Assembly (NCBI RefSeq): GCF_014852585.1
Contig: NZ_JACVBX010000001.1
Span: 930,001 to 994,000 of the forward strand
Source of the DNA: Pseudomonas sp. PDM18
GTDB lineage: Bacteria; Pseudomonadota; Gammaproteobacteria; Pseudomonadales; Pseudomonadaceae
Direction of reading: 5' to 3'
DNA length: 64,000 nucleotides
In this document: piece after piece, positions 9,319 through 18,153 of the stretch
How the letters are laid out: each line of letters begins with the position of its first letter
Position numbering within the stretch: position 1 is the first letter of the stretch
Translations under genes and position numbers: made by a program
The notes under the pieces: model-generated
Seen by the model: the letters and a program-made list of their open reading frames with translations, nothing else
What the model was told of the DNA's origin: nothing
Database searches by the model: none

Positions 9319-10257
9319 TCAGGAAAGACTGATGATGGAGCCCGATCCCGCCAGGTTGCGCTCGGTCATCCACACCTCCTGCTGCAACCACTCATGGAAG
9401 CGTTGAACGTGGGACGGTAACTCCTGCTCCGGCCGGCTGACCCACCAGTAGGACTGGTGCCCCTGCACCTCGACGTCGAGCATCTGCACCAACTGCCCCG
9501 CCGCCAGTTCACGGGCGACCATCTGCCGGTCGGCGATAGTGATGCCCAGCCCGTCGATGGCCGCGCGGATGGCCATGTCCAGGAGGTCGAACTCGTAGCC
9601 GCCCTGCAGGTCGACGCCCTGGATCTTCGCGGCATCCAGCCAGTGGCGCCAGGTCAGGAAGCGCTGGTCGTCGCGCGCCAGCACATGCAGCAAAGTCATG
9701 CTGCGCAGGTCGATGTCCTGCTCCTCGCGCTGCGCCAGCAGGTTGGGCGCGCACACCGCGATGTGCCGCTCGTGCATCAGCAGCGAGCTGTCCAGGCCGT
9801 CCCATTCGCCGTTGCCGAAACGGATCGCGCAATCCAGCGTGCTGCTCTGCGCAAGGCTGTCCTGCAGGTTGGTGGTCAGGCTCACTTCAAGGTCGGGGTG
9901 CGCTTCGCGCAGGCGCGACAGACGCGGCAACAGCCAGCGCAGGGCGAAGGTCGGCGGCGCGTTGACCCGCAGGCGGTTGAGGTGGTGGCGCTGCTGGATA
10001 CCGCGCACCGTCAGCTCGATGCGGTCGAATGAGAGTTGCAGCGCGCGCAGCAGTACACGCCCGGCCTCGGTCAGCTCCAGGTGATGATGCCGGCGCACCA
10101 GCAGGCTCTCGCCCAGTTGTTCCTCCAACTGGCGCACCTGGCGGCTGACCGCGCTCTGGGTCACGTTGAGCAGCTCGGCCGCACGGGTAAAGCTCCCGGT
10201 GCTGCCGGCGACTTCGAAGGCCTTCAGCGCATTGAGCGCCGGAATCTTGCGTTTCAC
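9319..10257 (-). CDS. LysR-family transcriptional regulator (GcvA-like), GTG start
   Basis: A 312-residue LysR protein. The N-terminal winged helix-turn-helix (IPALNALKAFEVAGSTGSF to VTQSAVSRQVRQLEEQLG) is followed by a linker helix and a two-lobed effector-binding domain. The LNALKAFE opening and the SAVSRQVRQLEE recognition helix are typical of the GcvA/AmpR subgroup. I place the start at GTG 10257 (VKRKIPALNAL); the longer open frame to 10431 would overlap the porin gene and carries no LysR sequence. It sits between the porin and the ALDH operon on the same strand and probably controls one of them. Confidence 0.85.
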   Translation of the reverse strand: MKRKIPALNALKAFEVAGSTGSFTRAAELLNVTQSAVSRQVRQLEEQLGESLLVRRHHHLELTEAGRVLLRALQLSFDRIELTVRGIQQRHHLNRLRVNAPPTFALRWLLPRLSRLREAHPDLEVSLTTNLQDSLAQSSTLDCAIRFGNGEWDGLDSSLLMHERHIAVCAPNLLAQREEQDIDLRSMTLLHVLARDDQRFLTWRHWLDAAKIQGVDLQGGYEFDLLDMAIRAAIDGLGITIADRQMVARELAAGQLVQMLDVEVQGHQSYWWVSRPEQELPSHVQRFHEWLQQEVWMTERNLAGSGSIISLS

Positions 10258-10310
10258 CCACCCTTCCCTGCCCGCCGGCCTTCCCCGTGCGGGCTTCGTC
10301 TGCGCGCTGA

Positions 10311-11477
10311 TCAGAAGTAATAGCCGATGTTGGCGTACAGCTGATTCTCCCAGTGGTCGGTGCCACCTTCGGCCAGACTCCGGGTGTAACTGCTGCCACC
10401 GATATACGGGTCGTTGCGGCCGTTTAGCCATTCCACGGCGATGTACACCGACTTCACCGAGAAGGAGGTGCCGAGGATGAAACGCTCGGAGGTCTTGAAG
10501 TCATCGGCGGATTTATCGAAGGCGCTGTAATTGCCATAGATCTTCACGCCGCTGACCCAACCATCAAGGAAATTTCCGGGAATGCTGTAGCTCAGGTCGC
10601 CGACGTATAGGTTACCGCGGCTGGCAACATTGAAAGTACCGTCGTACCCACCGAATGTGACTACCTCGTCGCTACCCGGATTCCTAGGAGACATCTGCTG
10701 GCGGGCAGCTTGCAACTGCACGCCCCACGGGCCGTTCTGCCCCATGTAGTGGACGGCGTAGGCATTGCGCCGGCCGTCGTTGCCGGTGTCGCGGTTTTCC
10801 AGGCGCGAGGTCAGCGCGGAAGCGCCCACCTCGGCTTTCCAGTCGCCCAGCTGCAACGAGCGCGCCACGCGGCCGACCAGGATCTGTCGTTCCTTGTTGC
10901 GGTTGCCGTCGGCGACGTAGCTGTCGGCATCGGTGACCACGGTGGAATAGCTGGCGCCGTTGCTGGTGCCGTTGCCGGCCCACGCTGGCCGCGCATAGGC
11001 GCCGAGCTGAAAGTTCCAGCCGCCCTGCTGCTGAATGTACTTCACACCGACATCGTTGACGTCTTCCAGGCCAACAACGTTGCCCAGGGTTTCGTAGAAG
11101 GTGCTGCCGAAGTAGGGCTGCAGGCCGAAGGGAATGCTGTTGAGGCCGACCTGCACCTGTTTGTCCGGATCGAACTTGTAGCCGATCCAGGCGTACTCGG
11201 CGAAGTTCACGTCGCCAAAGTGCTGGGTGTACTGGTAGGGATAGTCCTTGCCGTACCACCGGTAACGCGCCGCGCCGATCCAGGTGTCGGAGGTGTAGGT
11301 GACGCGCAGCATCGCGGTATCGATGCCGAACTTCTCGATGTCGCGGTCCGGGTCATGATCCCAACGCGCACGCACGGCGCCGCCGATGTCCAGGTTGTCG
11401 GTCACCGGTACGGCGATGGCGGTGGAGCTGAGGGCGAAGAGTGCGGGAAGCAGGAACGGCAGGTGGAGTCTGGCCAC
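10311..11477 (-). CDS. Outer-membrane porin-like protein
   Basis: A 388-residue secreted beta-barrel protein. A signal peptide (LPFLLPALFALSSTAIA, about 1-23) is followed by alternating amphipathic strands with many Trp, Tyr and Asn residues. It ends in the aromatic C-terminal strand NQLYANIGYYF, the terminal Phe being the usual BAM recognition signal. It is probably a substrate-specific channel for the compounds handled by the flanking operons, as catabolic Pseudomonas loci often carry their own porin. The exact family is not recognised. It is divergent from the LysR gene at 11699, with 221 bases between that probably hold the promoters of both. Confidence 0.72.
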   Translation of the reverse strand: MARLHLPFLLPALFALSSTAIAVPVTDNLDIGGAVRARWDHDPDRDIEKFGIDTAMLRVTYTSDTWIGAARYRWYGKDYPYQYTQHFGDVNFAEYAWIGYKFDPDKQVQVGLNSIPFGLQPYFGSTFYETLGNVVGLEDVNDVGVKYIQQQGGWNFQLGAYARPAWAGNGTSNGASYSTVVTDADSYVADGNRNKERQILVGRVARSLQLGDWKAEVGASALTSRLENRDTGNDGRRNAYAVHYMGQNGPWGVQLQAARQQMSPRNPGSDEVVTFGGYDGTFNVASRGNLYVGDLSYSIPGNFLDGWVSGVKIYGNYSAFDKSADDFKTSERFILGTSFSVKSVYIAVEWLNGRNDPYIGGSSYTRSLAEGGTDHWENQLYANIGYYF

Positions 11478-11698
11478 GTTGAAGGTGCCTCGGCTGGTTT
11501 CTTGTCGTTATGGGAGTCGCCCGCGCCCGGTGCTCCCCGGTGCGTGAGCGCGGCCGAAACTAGCCCTTGGCCGAGCCGCCACACAAACGACTAAATCGCA
11601 ACCCAAACCCGAGAAAAACGCATACTCCAAAAGCATCGCCATCGCTAGAATCAGCGAAAAAAGCCCGCGCCACGAGCGTACTTCCGGATGGCCCCGCC

Positions 11699-12574
11699 AT
11701 GCGTAATCTGCCGCCCTTGACCATGCTCCGCGTTTTCGAAGAAGTAGCCCGCCACCGCAGTTTCAATCGTGCGGCCGATGCACTGAACGTCACCCAGGGA
11801 GCCGTCAGCCGGCAGATCAAGCAGTTGGAGGAATACCTTGGAATCAGCCTTTTCCTACGCACACCCCGTGGGCTGACGTTGACCGAAGCCGGCAGTGCCC
11901 TCGCTCCGCACCTGGGCGAAGCCTTCGACCAGATCGAACGTGCGCTGCAGGCCGTGCGCGTGCCCAACCTGCGTCAACGCCTGCGCATCCTCGCTCCACC
12001 GACCTGGGGTACCCGCTGGCTGTCGCCGCGTCTGCGCAGCTTCCTCAAGCGCTATCCGGACATCAACCTGAGTGTCACCAACCACCTGGACGGCGAGAAT
12101 GCCGGCGAGCTGGACTGCCGCATCCGCTTCGGTCTGGAGCAGGCCGTCCACTGCCACAGCGAGCTGCTGGTGATGGAACGTCACATCGCCGTGGCGAGCC
12201 CGGAGCTGTTCGACGGAGAGCAACCACCGGATCTCAATGCCCACCCGCTGCTGCACATCCTGCATGAGGGCAAGCGCCTGCGGGTTTGGGAAAACTGGCT
12301 GGAAGCGGTAGGCCGCAGCGACGTCGATGCCGCCAGCGGCATCGAGTTCAGCACCCTGGACCAGGTCATCCACACGACCCTGGCCGGGGGCGGACTGGCG
12401 GTGATCGACCGGCAGATGATCGAGCGGGAGCTTCTCAGCGGAAGCCTGCTGCCGATCACCCCCGTCGAAGTGATCGGTCCCTACGGCTACTGGCTGGATA
12501 TCGCGACTGACCGGCAGGGCCTGTCGAAGGTACAGCGCTTCCAGGACTGGTTGAGTCTGGTCAGCAATCCCTGA
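11699..12574 (+). CDS. LysR-family transcriptional regulator (GcvA-like)
   Basis: A 291-residue LysR protein beginning MRNLPPLTMLRVFEEVARHR, with the recognition helix VTQGAVSRQIKQLEEYLG and the RTPRGLTLTEAG wing. The ATG at 11699 matches the family N-terminus; the longer frame from 11567 adds a basic, low-quality leader. It is divergent from the porin gene and convergent with the MFS gene that ends at 12607. It is a second GcvA-type regulator in the same island, about 1.3 kb from the first. The two could control the left and right operons separately. Confidence 0.85.
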   Translation: MRNLPPLTMLRVFEEVARHRSFNRAADALNVTQGAVSRQIKQLEEYLGISLFLRTPRGLTLTEAGSALAPHLGEAFDQIERALQAVRVPNLRQRLRILAPPTWGTRWLSPRLRSFLKRYPDINLSVTNHLDGENAGELDCRIRFGLEQAVHCHSELLVMERHIAVASPELFDGEQPPDLNAHPLLHILHEGKRLRVWENWLEAVGRSDVDAASGIEFSTLDQVIHTTLAGGGLAVIDRQMIERELLSGSLLPITPVEVIGPYGYWLDIATDRQGLSKVQRFQDWLSLVSNP

Positions 12575-12606
12575 GCGTCAGCAACGCCCAGGGAGCGCTG
12601 GCTGCA

Positions 12607-13968
12607 TCAAGCCACGCTGGCGACTTTGCCCGGCGATGCCGGCGCCGCAGCGTCCTCCTCCGCGCGACCGCAATCGGTGAGGGTCAGGTACTTGGTTTCC
12701 GGCGCCCAGGCTATGGAGATGATTGCGCCCAGCAGCAGGATGCCGGCGAGGATCGCCATGGTCGGGTTGAGCCCGATGCCTGCCACGCTGACCGGCAGCA
12801 GGAAGGTGCTCAGTGCCGAGCCCAAGCGGCTGGCCGCCGTCGCCAGGCCGATTCCGCCGGCGCGTACTTCAGTGGGGAAGCTTTCCGCCGGGTAGACGCC
12901 GACCAGGTTGCTCACCGCCGACAGCACCAGGGTGAACAGGCCGAAGCACGCGACCATCAGCCAGGCCATGCTGCCCGGCAGCAGCACCAGCAGGAACAGC
13001 GAAGCGGCGAGGATCAGGAAGGAGTTGATGAGGAAGCCGCGGCGGCTGAACTTGATGGTGCACCAGATACCCAGCAGCGCGCCGACGATCAGTAGTGCGT
13101 TGAGCATCATCTCGGTGCCGAAGCCTTCGGACAGTCCCATCTTCTGCAGGATCGACGGCAGGAAGGTGTAGATGGCGAAGTACGGCATGACGATGCAGAT
13201 GAAGAACAGGCAGTTGAACGCCGTGCGCTTGCGGTATTGCGCGCTGAACAGCGCCTTGTAGCCGCTGTGCTTGCGATTGATGACTTCCTCGTCGATCTCC
13301 ACGTTGGCGCCCAGGTGCTTCCTGACGATGGCGCGGGCTTCTTCGATGCGGCCCTTGTAGACCAGCCAGCGCGGCGACTCGGGGGTGCCGATACGGGCGA
13401 TCAGGATCATCGCCGCCGGAATGGCCGAGGACGCCAGCATCCAGCGCCAGGCGTCATCGCCCAGGGACAGCATGGCCGTGCCGACGAAGGTGGCGGCGAC
13501 GTAGCCGAAGGTCCAGATCACGCTGAACGATCCCAGCAGCACACCGCGATGCTTGCGTGGCGAGAACTCGGCGAGCATGGCGTGGCCGACGCTGAAGTCG
13601 CCGCCCAGGCCGATGCCGATCAGCACCCGGCAGAGGAACAGCTGCATCGCGGTTTCCACATAGAACTGCATCACCGATGCAGCCGTGATCAGCACGAAAC
13701 TGATGAGGAATATCTTCTGCCGGCCGAGGTGGTCGGAAATCCAGCCGAAGAACAGGCTGCCGAGGAACAGGCCGAACAGCGCCGAGCTGCCGATCAGGCC
13801 CTGCCAGAACGGCGTCAGCGCCATCTGCGGATTGATCAGGGTAAAGGCGATGCCGATCAGGCCGAGGATGTAGCCATCGGTGAAGTGGGCGCCGAAGGTG
13901 AGGCCGGCGATCTTGATGTGGAACCTGCCGATGGGCAGGTCATCGATTTTGACTGGTTGACCCGACAT
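12607..13968 (-). CDS. MFS transporter, sugar/aromatic acid:H+ symporter type
   Basis: A 453-residue permease with 12 predicted helices. The helix 2-3 loop has FFGWISDHLGRQKIF, which follows the MFS signature GxxxDRxGRR, and PESPRWLVYKGR is the PESPRW box of the sugar porter and AAHS/SHS families. YPAESFPTEVRAGG matches the second-half conserved loop. The start at 13968 (MSGQPVKIDDL) is preferred to 14016. It is the last gene of the fae-AKR-ALDH-MFS operon and the likely substrate importer, 96 bases after the ALDH gene. Confidence 0.85.
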   Translation of the reverse strand: MSGQPVKIDDLPIGRFHIKIAGLTFGAHFTDGYILGLIGIAFTLINPQMALTPFWQGLIGSSALFGLFLGSLFFGWISDHLGRQKIFLISFVLITAASVMQFYVETAMQLFLCRVLIGIGLGGDFSVGHAMLAEFSPRKHRGVLLGSFSVIWTFGYVAATFVGTAMLSLGDDAWRWMLASSAIPAAMILIARIGTPESPRWLVYKGRIEEARAIVRKHLGANVEIDEEVINRKHSGYKALFSAQYRKRTAFNCLFFICIVMPYFAIYTFLPSILQKMGLSEGFGTEMMLNALLIVGALLGIWCTIKFSRRGFLINSFLILAASLFLLVLLPGSMAWLMVACFGLFTLVLSAVSNLVGVYPAESFPTEVRAGGIGLATAASRLGSALSTFLLPVSVAGIGLNPTMAILAGILLLGAIISIAWAPETKYLTLTDCGRAEEDAAAPASPGKVASVA

Positions 13969-14064
13969 GATCGTCTCCGAGTTTTTGTTATAGGAAACAC
14001 CGCGAGGTTGAACCACCGCGCCCTTGGCGGCGCGGCGGATGAGGCAGAACGCCTTTGGGGCGCG

Positions 14065-15504
14065 TCAGGCAGACAGGCCGCCCATGAGCAGGTACTTGAT
14101 CTCCACGTAGTCCTCGATGCCGTATTTCGAGCCTTCGCGGCCCAGGCCTGACTCCTTGATGCCGCCAAAGGGCGCCACCTCGGTGGAGATGATTCCTTCG
14201 TTGATGCCGACCATGCCGGCCTCCAGCCCCTCGGCCATGCGCCAGACGCGGCCGATGTCGCGGCTGTAGAAATAGGCGGACAGGCCGTAGGGCGTGTCGT
14301 TCGCCAGATTCAGGACTTCAGCCTCGTCGCGGAAGCGGAAGCAGGCGGCGACAGGGCCGAAGGTTTCCTCACTCGCGATGAGCATTTGCGGATTCGCTTC
14401 GGCCAGCACGGTGGGCTCGTAGAAGGTGCCACCCATTGCATGGCGGCGACCGCCACAGAGTACCCGTGCGCCCTTCTCCACCGCGTCACCGACGTGTTGC
14501 TCGACCTTGGCCAGCGCCGCTTCGTTGATCAGTGGGCCCTGCTCGGTCTCGCCTTCCAGCGCATTGCCCACCCGCATGGCGCGCACGGCTTCGGTGAGGC
14601 GCGAAACGAAAGCCTCGTACACCCCCTCCTGGATGTAGAAGCGATTCACGCACACGCAGGTCTGTCCGGTGTTGCGGAACTTCGACGCCATGGCGCCGCG
14701 CACGGCGGCCTCGATATCGGCGTCATCGAAGACGATGAAGGGGGCGTTGCCGCCCAGCTCCAGCGAGACCTTCTTCAGCGTCTCCGCCGCCTGGCGCATC
14801 AGCAGCTTGCCGGTGCGGGTCGAGCCGGTGAACGACAGTTTGCGCACCGCCCCCGATGCCTGCAGCGCGCCGCCGATGGCCGGGGCGTTGCCAGAAACGA
14901 TGTTGAACACGCCCGGCGGGATGCCCGCTTCTTCCGCCAGCACCGCGAGGGCGAAGGCCGACAGCGGGGTTTCTTCCGAAGGCTTGAGAATCATCGTGCA
15001 GCCGGCGGCCAACGCCGGACCGACCTTGCGGGTGACCATCGCCAGAGGGAAGTTCCACGGAGTGATCGCCGCGACCACGCCGATCGCCTGCTTGATGACC
15101 ACGATGCGCGCATCACCCTTGTGCGAAGGGATCACATCGCCGTAGACACGTTTGGCTTCCTCGGCGAACCACTCGAGGAAGCTCGCCGCATAGGCTACTT
15201 CGCCCTTGGCCTCGGCCAGCGGCTTGCCCTGCTCGGTACTGAGCAGGCGCGCCAGATCGTCCTGGCGCTGCAGCATCAGCTCGCCCCAGCGGCGGATGCG
15301 CGCGCTGCGTTCCTTGGCAGTCAACGCGCGCCAGGCCGGCAATGCGCGTTCGGCGGCGGCGATGGCGGCGTTGGTTTCCTCGGCGCCACCACGGGCGACT
15401 TCGACGATCAGCGCACCGGTGGCCGGGTTGCGCACCGGATAGGTCGCGCCACCGGTCACCCATTGGCCGTCGATATAGTGGCCGGTCTTCAGCAGCTCGC
15501 TCAT
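14065..15504 (-). CDS. Succinate-semialdehyde dehydrogenase-type aldehyde dehydrogenase (GabD-like)
   Basis: A 479-residue NAD(P)-dependent aldehyde dehydrogenase. The catalytic cysteine is in NTGQTCVCVNRFYIQ, the general base Glu in LELGGNAPFIVFDDAD, the cofactor loop is SFTGSTRTGKLLMR, and EVAPFGGIKESGLGREGS lies near the C-terminus. These are characteristic of the GabD subfamily, in which the second Cys of the CxC pair can form a regulatory disulfide. Overall resemblance to GabD is strong, but the genomic setting (Fae-like, AKR, MFS) suggests a different aldehyde. It overlaps the AKR gene by ATGA (15501-15504), so the two are translationally coupled. Confidence 0.88.
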   Translation of the reverse strand: MSELLKTGHYIDGQWVTGGATYPVRNPATGALIVEVARGGAEETNAAIAAAERALPAWRALTAKERSARIRRWGELMLQRQDDLARLLSTEQGKPLAEAKGEVAYAASFLEWFAEEAKRVYGDVIPSHKGDARIVVIKQAIGVVAAITPWNFPLAMVTRKVGPALAAGCTMILKPSEETPLSAFALAVLAEEAGIPPGVFNIVSGNAPAIGGALQASGAVRKLSFTGSTRTGKLLMRQAAETLKKVSLELGGNAPFIVFDDADIEAAVRGAMASKFRNTGQTCVCVNRFYIQEGVYEAFVSRLTEAVRAMRVGNALEGETEQGPLINEAALAKVEQHVGDAVEKGARVLCGGRRHAMGGTFYEPTVLAEANPQMLIASEETFGPVAACFRFRDEAEVLNLANDTPYGLSAYFYSRDIGRVWRMAEGLEAGMVGINEGIISTEVAPFGGIKESGLGREGSKYGIEDYVEIKYLLMGGLSA

Positions 15505-16535
15505 GCCACCGCCTCCGTCAGCGCGAAGGCTTCGCGCATGGGCCGGGCAGCACGCAGGATGCGCTTGCCGGCGGTGTAGTCGTTGATCACGTCGCAGGGC
15601 GTGTAGTTGCGCTCCAGCTCGTGGATTTCCTCATCATCCAGACGGGTTTCCAGTGCAGCCAGCGCGCTGTCGAACTGCGCGGTGGTGTCGGCGCCGACCA
15701 GCATGCAGTCCACGCCCGAATGCTGCAGGACCCAAGCCTGGGCGATCTGCGCGTTGGACACGCCGCGGCGCTGGGCCACGCGCTGCACGGAGCGGGCGAT
15801 CTCGAAGGAGGCTTCGTCGGCGTACATCTGCTGCGTGAAGAAGTCGGTCTGGTTGCGCGTGGAGTTCGCATCGCCGGTTAGCAGGCCGCGCGCCAGCGGG
15901 CTGAACACCGAGACGCCGAGGCCCTGGTCGCGGCAGAACGGGATCATCTCGCGCTCTTCCTCGCGGTAGGCGCAGTTGAGCTGCAGCTGCATGTTGATCG
16001 GCTTGACCCAGCCGTTGCGCTCGCAGGCCATGAGGATCTTCGCCAGCTGGCCGGTGAGCATGGTGGACACGCCGATGTAGCGGGCCTTACCGGCGCGGAC
16101 GATGTCGTTCAGCGCGCCCATCACCTCTTCCACCGGGGTGTTCACGTCGTAGAAGTGCAGCATGTAGATGTCGACGTAATCCATGCCCATGCGCTTCAGG
16201 GAGGCATCGATGCCATCCATGATGTGCTTGCGCGAATGGCCGCTGGCGTTGATGCCGGGACGGGTGCCGTAGCCGACCTTGGTGGTGATCACCACGTCCT
16301 CGCGACGCACCAGGCGCTTGAGGATGCGGCAGACCACTTCTTCGCCGACGCCGGCGGAATAGAAGTCGGCCAGATCGATGAAGTTCACGCCGGCATCCAG
16401 CGCATGCTTCACGATCGGCTCGCTCCTGGCCTCATCGAAAATCCACGGTTTCCAGTCCGGGGTGCCCATGTTCATGGTGCCCAGGCACAGCTTGGACACC
16501 TGCAGGCCGGAGTTGCCGAGACGGATGTATTGCAT
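15501..16535 (-). CDS. Aldo/keto reductase
   Basis: A 344-residue NADPH-dependent oxidoreductase of the (beta/alpha)8 AKR superfamily. The catalytic tetrad is visible: Asp and Tyr in DLADFYSAG, Lys in VVITTKVG and His in IYMLHFYD. The family opening YIRLGNSGLQVSKLCLGT is intact. It would reduce a carbonyl, or oxidise an alcohol in reverse, and may pair with the adjacent aldehyde dehydrogenase. It starts 10 bases after the Fae-like gene stops and overlaps the ALDH gene by 4 bases, so it sits in the middle of a tight four-gene operon. Confidence 0.88.
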   Translation of the reverse strand: MQYIRLGNSGLQVSKLCLGTMNMGTPDWKPWIFDEARSEPIVKHALDAGVNFIDLADFYSAGVGEEVVCRILKRLVRREDVVITTKVGYGTRPGINASGHSRKHIMDGIDASLKRMGMDYVDIYMLHFYDVNTPVEEVMGALNDIVRAGKARYIGVSTMLTGQLAKILMACERNGWVKPINMQLQLNCAYREEEREMIPFCRDQGLGVSVFSPLARGLLTGDANSTRNQTDFFTQQMYADEASFEIARSVQRVAQRRGVSNAQIAQAWVLQHSGVDCMLVGADTTAQFDSALAALETRLDDEEIHELERNYTPCDVINDYTAGKRILRAARPMREAFALTEAVA

Positions 16536-16545
16536 GCTGCTGACC

Positions 16546-17058
16546 TCAGGCCTTGGGGGTGTAGAAGGGGTTGGCGATGGCGTTGACCACGTCGGCCAGC
16601 TGCGCGCGCTCGGGCTTGCAGCTCAGCGCCGCGCGGATCGCGGTGCGGCAGGCGTTGTAGTTGTTCAGGTAGACGGCATCGAGGTCGTCGCAACCGGGGT
16701 TGACCCAGTTGGCGGTGACGATGGCCCACTCGTCCTCGGCTTCCGGCGGCAGCGTGCCGTCTAGCAGCGCCTCGGTGACGGCCTTGGCGATGCCCGCCTG
16801 GGACGCGCCCCAGGTGGCGTTGGCGTGCATATCGCCGTTGATCTCGGCCTTGTTCACGTAAAGGGTCATTGGCTTGACCGGAATGTTCGGCTGCGCGATC
16901 ACCATGAATGGGCAGTGCCCCTGACTGGGCGAGGAAAGGCTGTTGGAGAAGGCTTGGCCGGCCGGTCCGCTGCGCGGGCCGAGCAGGATGTTGATGTGCG
17001 CGGCATTGACGCCGGGGCCTTCGAAACCTTCACCGATGTACAGGTCGAGCTTTTTCAT
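16546..17058 (-). CDS. Formaldehyde-activating enzyme (Fae) family protein
   Basis: A 170-residue protein matching the Fae fold along its length. It begins MKKLDLYIGEGFEG, then VNAAHINILLGPRSGPA with His21 at the position of the catalytic His of true Fae. PNIPVKPMTLYVNKAEI corresponds to the PNxPxKPxTLxxNK block. Genuine Fae condenses formaldehyde with tetrahydromethanopterin in methylotrophs. Pseudomonas is not known to make that cofactor, so the role here is open: Fae2/Fae3-type paralogs of unknown function exist. The start at 17058 is used because GAGGT precedes it; 17070 is an alternative. It is the first gene of an operon with AKR, ALDH and MFS genes, which points to small-aldehyde handling. 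Confidence 0.82.
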   Translation of the reverse strand: MKKLDLYIGEGFEGPGVNAAHINILLGPRSGPAGQAFSNSLSSPSQGHCPFMVIAQPNIPVKPMTLYVNKAEINGDMHANATWGASQAGIAKAVTEALLDGTLPPEAEDEWAIVTANWVNPGCDDLDAVYLNNYNACRTAIRAALSCKPERAQLADVVNAIANPFYTPKA

Positions 17059-17387
17059 GGGGTACCTCATGGAACCGTGGGGTGTAAGAAAGCCCGGGCC
17101 TGCTTGCGCGGCCCGTGGCAAAACCGGCGCAGTGGCGCCGGGGGAAAGCGGAAGGGGGATCAGGAATCGACGGGCGAGTCGGACGGGTGCGCGAAGGCAC
17201 CGGACAGGCCGGAAAACGGAGGACGGATCGAGGGCGGGGAAAACAGGCAGGTGATCATGTCGCGTCGCTCTTTGTTGTTGTCGATGAGCTGGTGCGACGA
17301 TTTTTAGCACCGGGCCCGAGCGGCCCGGTAACCACAAAAACTCAAGGAGTTATGACTTGCCCTCATAACTGCAGAGCGCGATGAATC
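17059..17387 (-). promoter_or_regulatory. Upstream region of the Fae-like operon, with inverted repeat AGTTATGA-N7-TCATAACT
   Basis: A stretch of 329 bases without a supportable gene, between the Fae-like gene and the lipoprotein gene on the same strand. It must hold the operon promoter. The clearest element is a perfect 8-bp inverted repeat at 17348-17370 with a 7-base spacer, about 300 bases upstream of the start. The symmetry and AT-rich arms suit a dimeric regulator, but the distance is long. It could also act as a transcript-end structure for the lipoprotein gene that stops at 17388. No T-run follows it. Confidence 0.35.
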
Positions 17388-17966
17388 TCAGAGCCCGATG
17401 CGCTCGAAGAAGCCCGGCCCTTCCACTTCCTTGCCGCTGGCGGCAATGCTCACCGGCTCCTGGACCTGCCGGGTGGCGGGGATTTCCCGCGAGCCCAGCT
17501 CCTTGCCCACCAGTTGCAGCGGGCCGGCGCCCTGGCCGGCGGTGTGTTCGTACTTGGGCGGCGTGTGGGTCTCGTCGTAGCGCAGGTAGTAGACCTCGCC
17601 AGCGCGGGCTTCCAGGGTGAAGCCGGCGATCAGAGTGAAGTCCAGGCTGCCGCCGGCGAAGTAGGTCCAGAAGCTGCCCAGCAACGGGCGGCGCATCTGC
17701 AGCGGATAACTGCCGGGGGCGAAGCTCAGGGCGAAGTAGCCGTTGCTCGGCAGGCTGCCGATCAGTTCGTTGTTGATGAACAGGCCCGGCGCCTCCAGCT
17801 CTTCGTCGGACCACTGGTTCTGCGGCCGGTAGATGTACACCGTGGCCTGCTGCGCATCTGCGGGCAACGCGCCGAAAGGCGGCCCGTCCACCGCGCCGAA
17901 GAACGCGCCGGGCGAGCTGCAACCAGCGAGCATCAGGAGAAAGGCGCACAGGGCCACTCGGAGCAT
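17388..17966 (-). CDS. Outer-membrane lipoprotein, DUF2846-like
   Basis: A 192-residue lipoprotein precursor. The signal sequence MLRVALCAFLLMLAGC ends in the lipobox LAGC, with Cys16 as the lipidation site. The mature part contains QATVYIYRPQNQWSD, FINNELIGSLPSNGYFAL and a strand-rich region ending GEVYYLRYDET. This matches DUF2846-type envelope proteins (VYxYRP, xxGyf). Residue +2 after the Cys is Ser, which favours outer-membrane sorting. The function is unknown. It is divergent from the toxin-antitoxin pair at 18154. Confidence 0.75.
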   Translation of the reverse strand: MLRVALCAFLLMLAGCSSPGAFFGAVDGPPFGALPADAQQATVYIYRPQNQWSDEELEAPGLFINNELIGSLPSNGYFALSFAPGSYPLQMRRPLLGSFWTYFAGGSLDFTLIAGFTLEARAGEVYYLRYDETHTPPKYEHTAGQGAGPLQLVGKELGSREIPATRQVQEPVSIAASGKEVEGPGFFERIGL

Positions 17967-18153
17967 GGAAAGTCCCTCTTATGGTTATCCCCGGAGCATA
18001 ACCAGCGCTTCGCGCCTTGCCACCCGTCGAAAGTCCGGGTCTACGGCATCACAGTTACCGGCGCCCTCGCCCCCGCCTACCCCTTCCTGTTTGACACTGT
18101 TCCCAGGCAAGCGAAGTATTATCCGGTATTACCTTTTAGTAAGAGGTGTGAAC

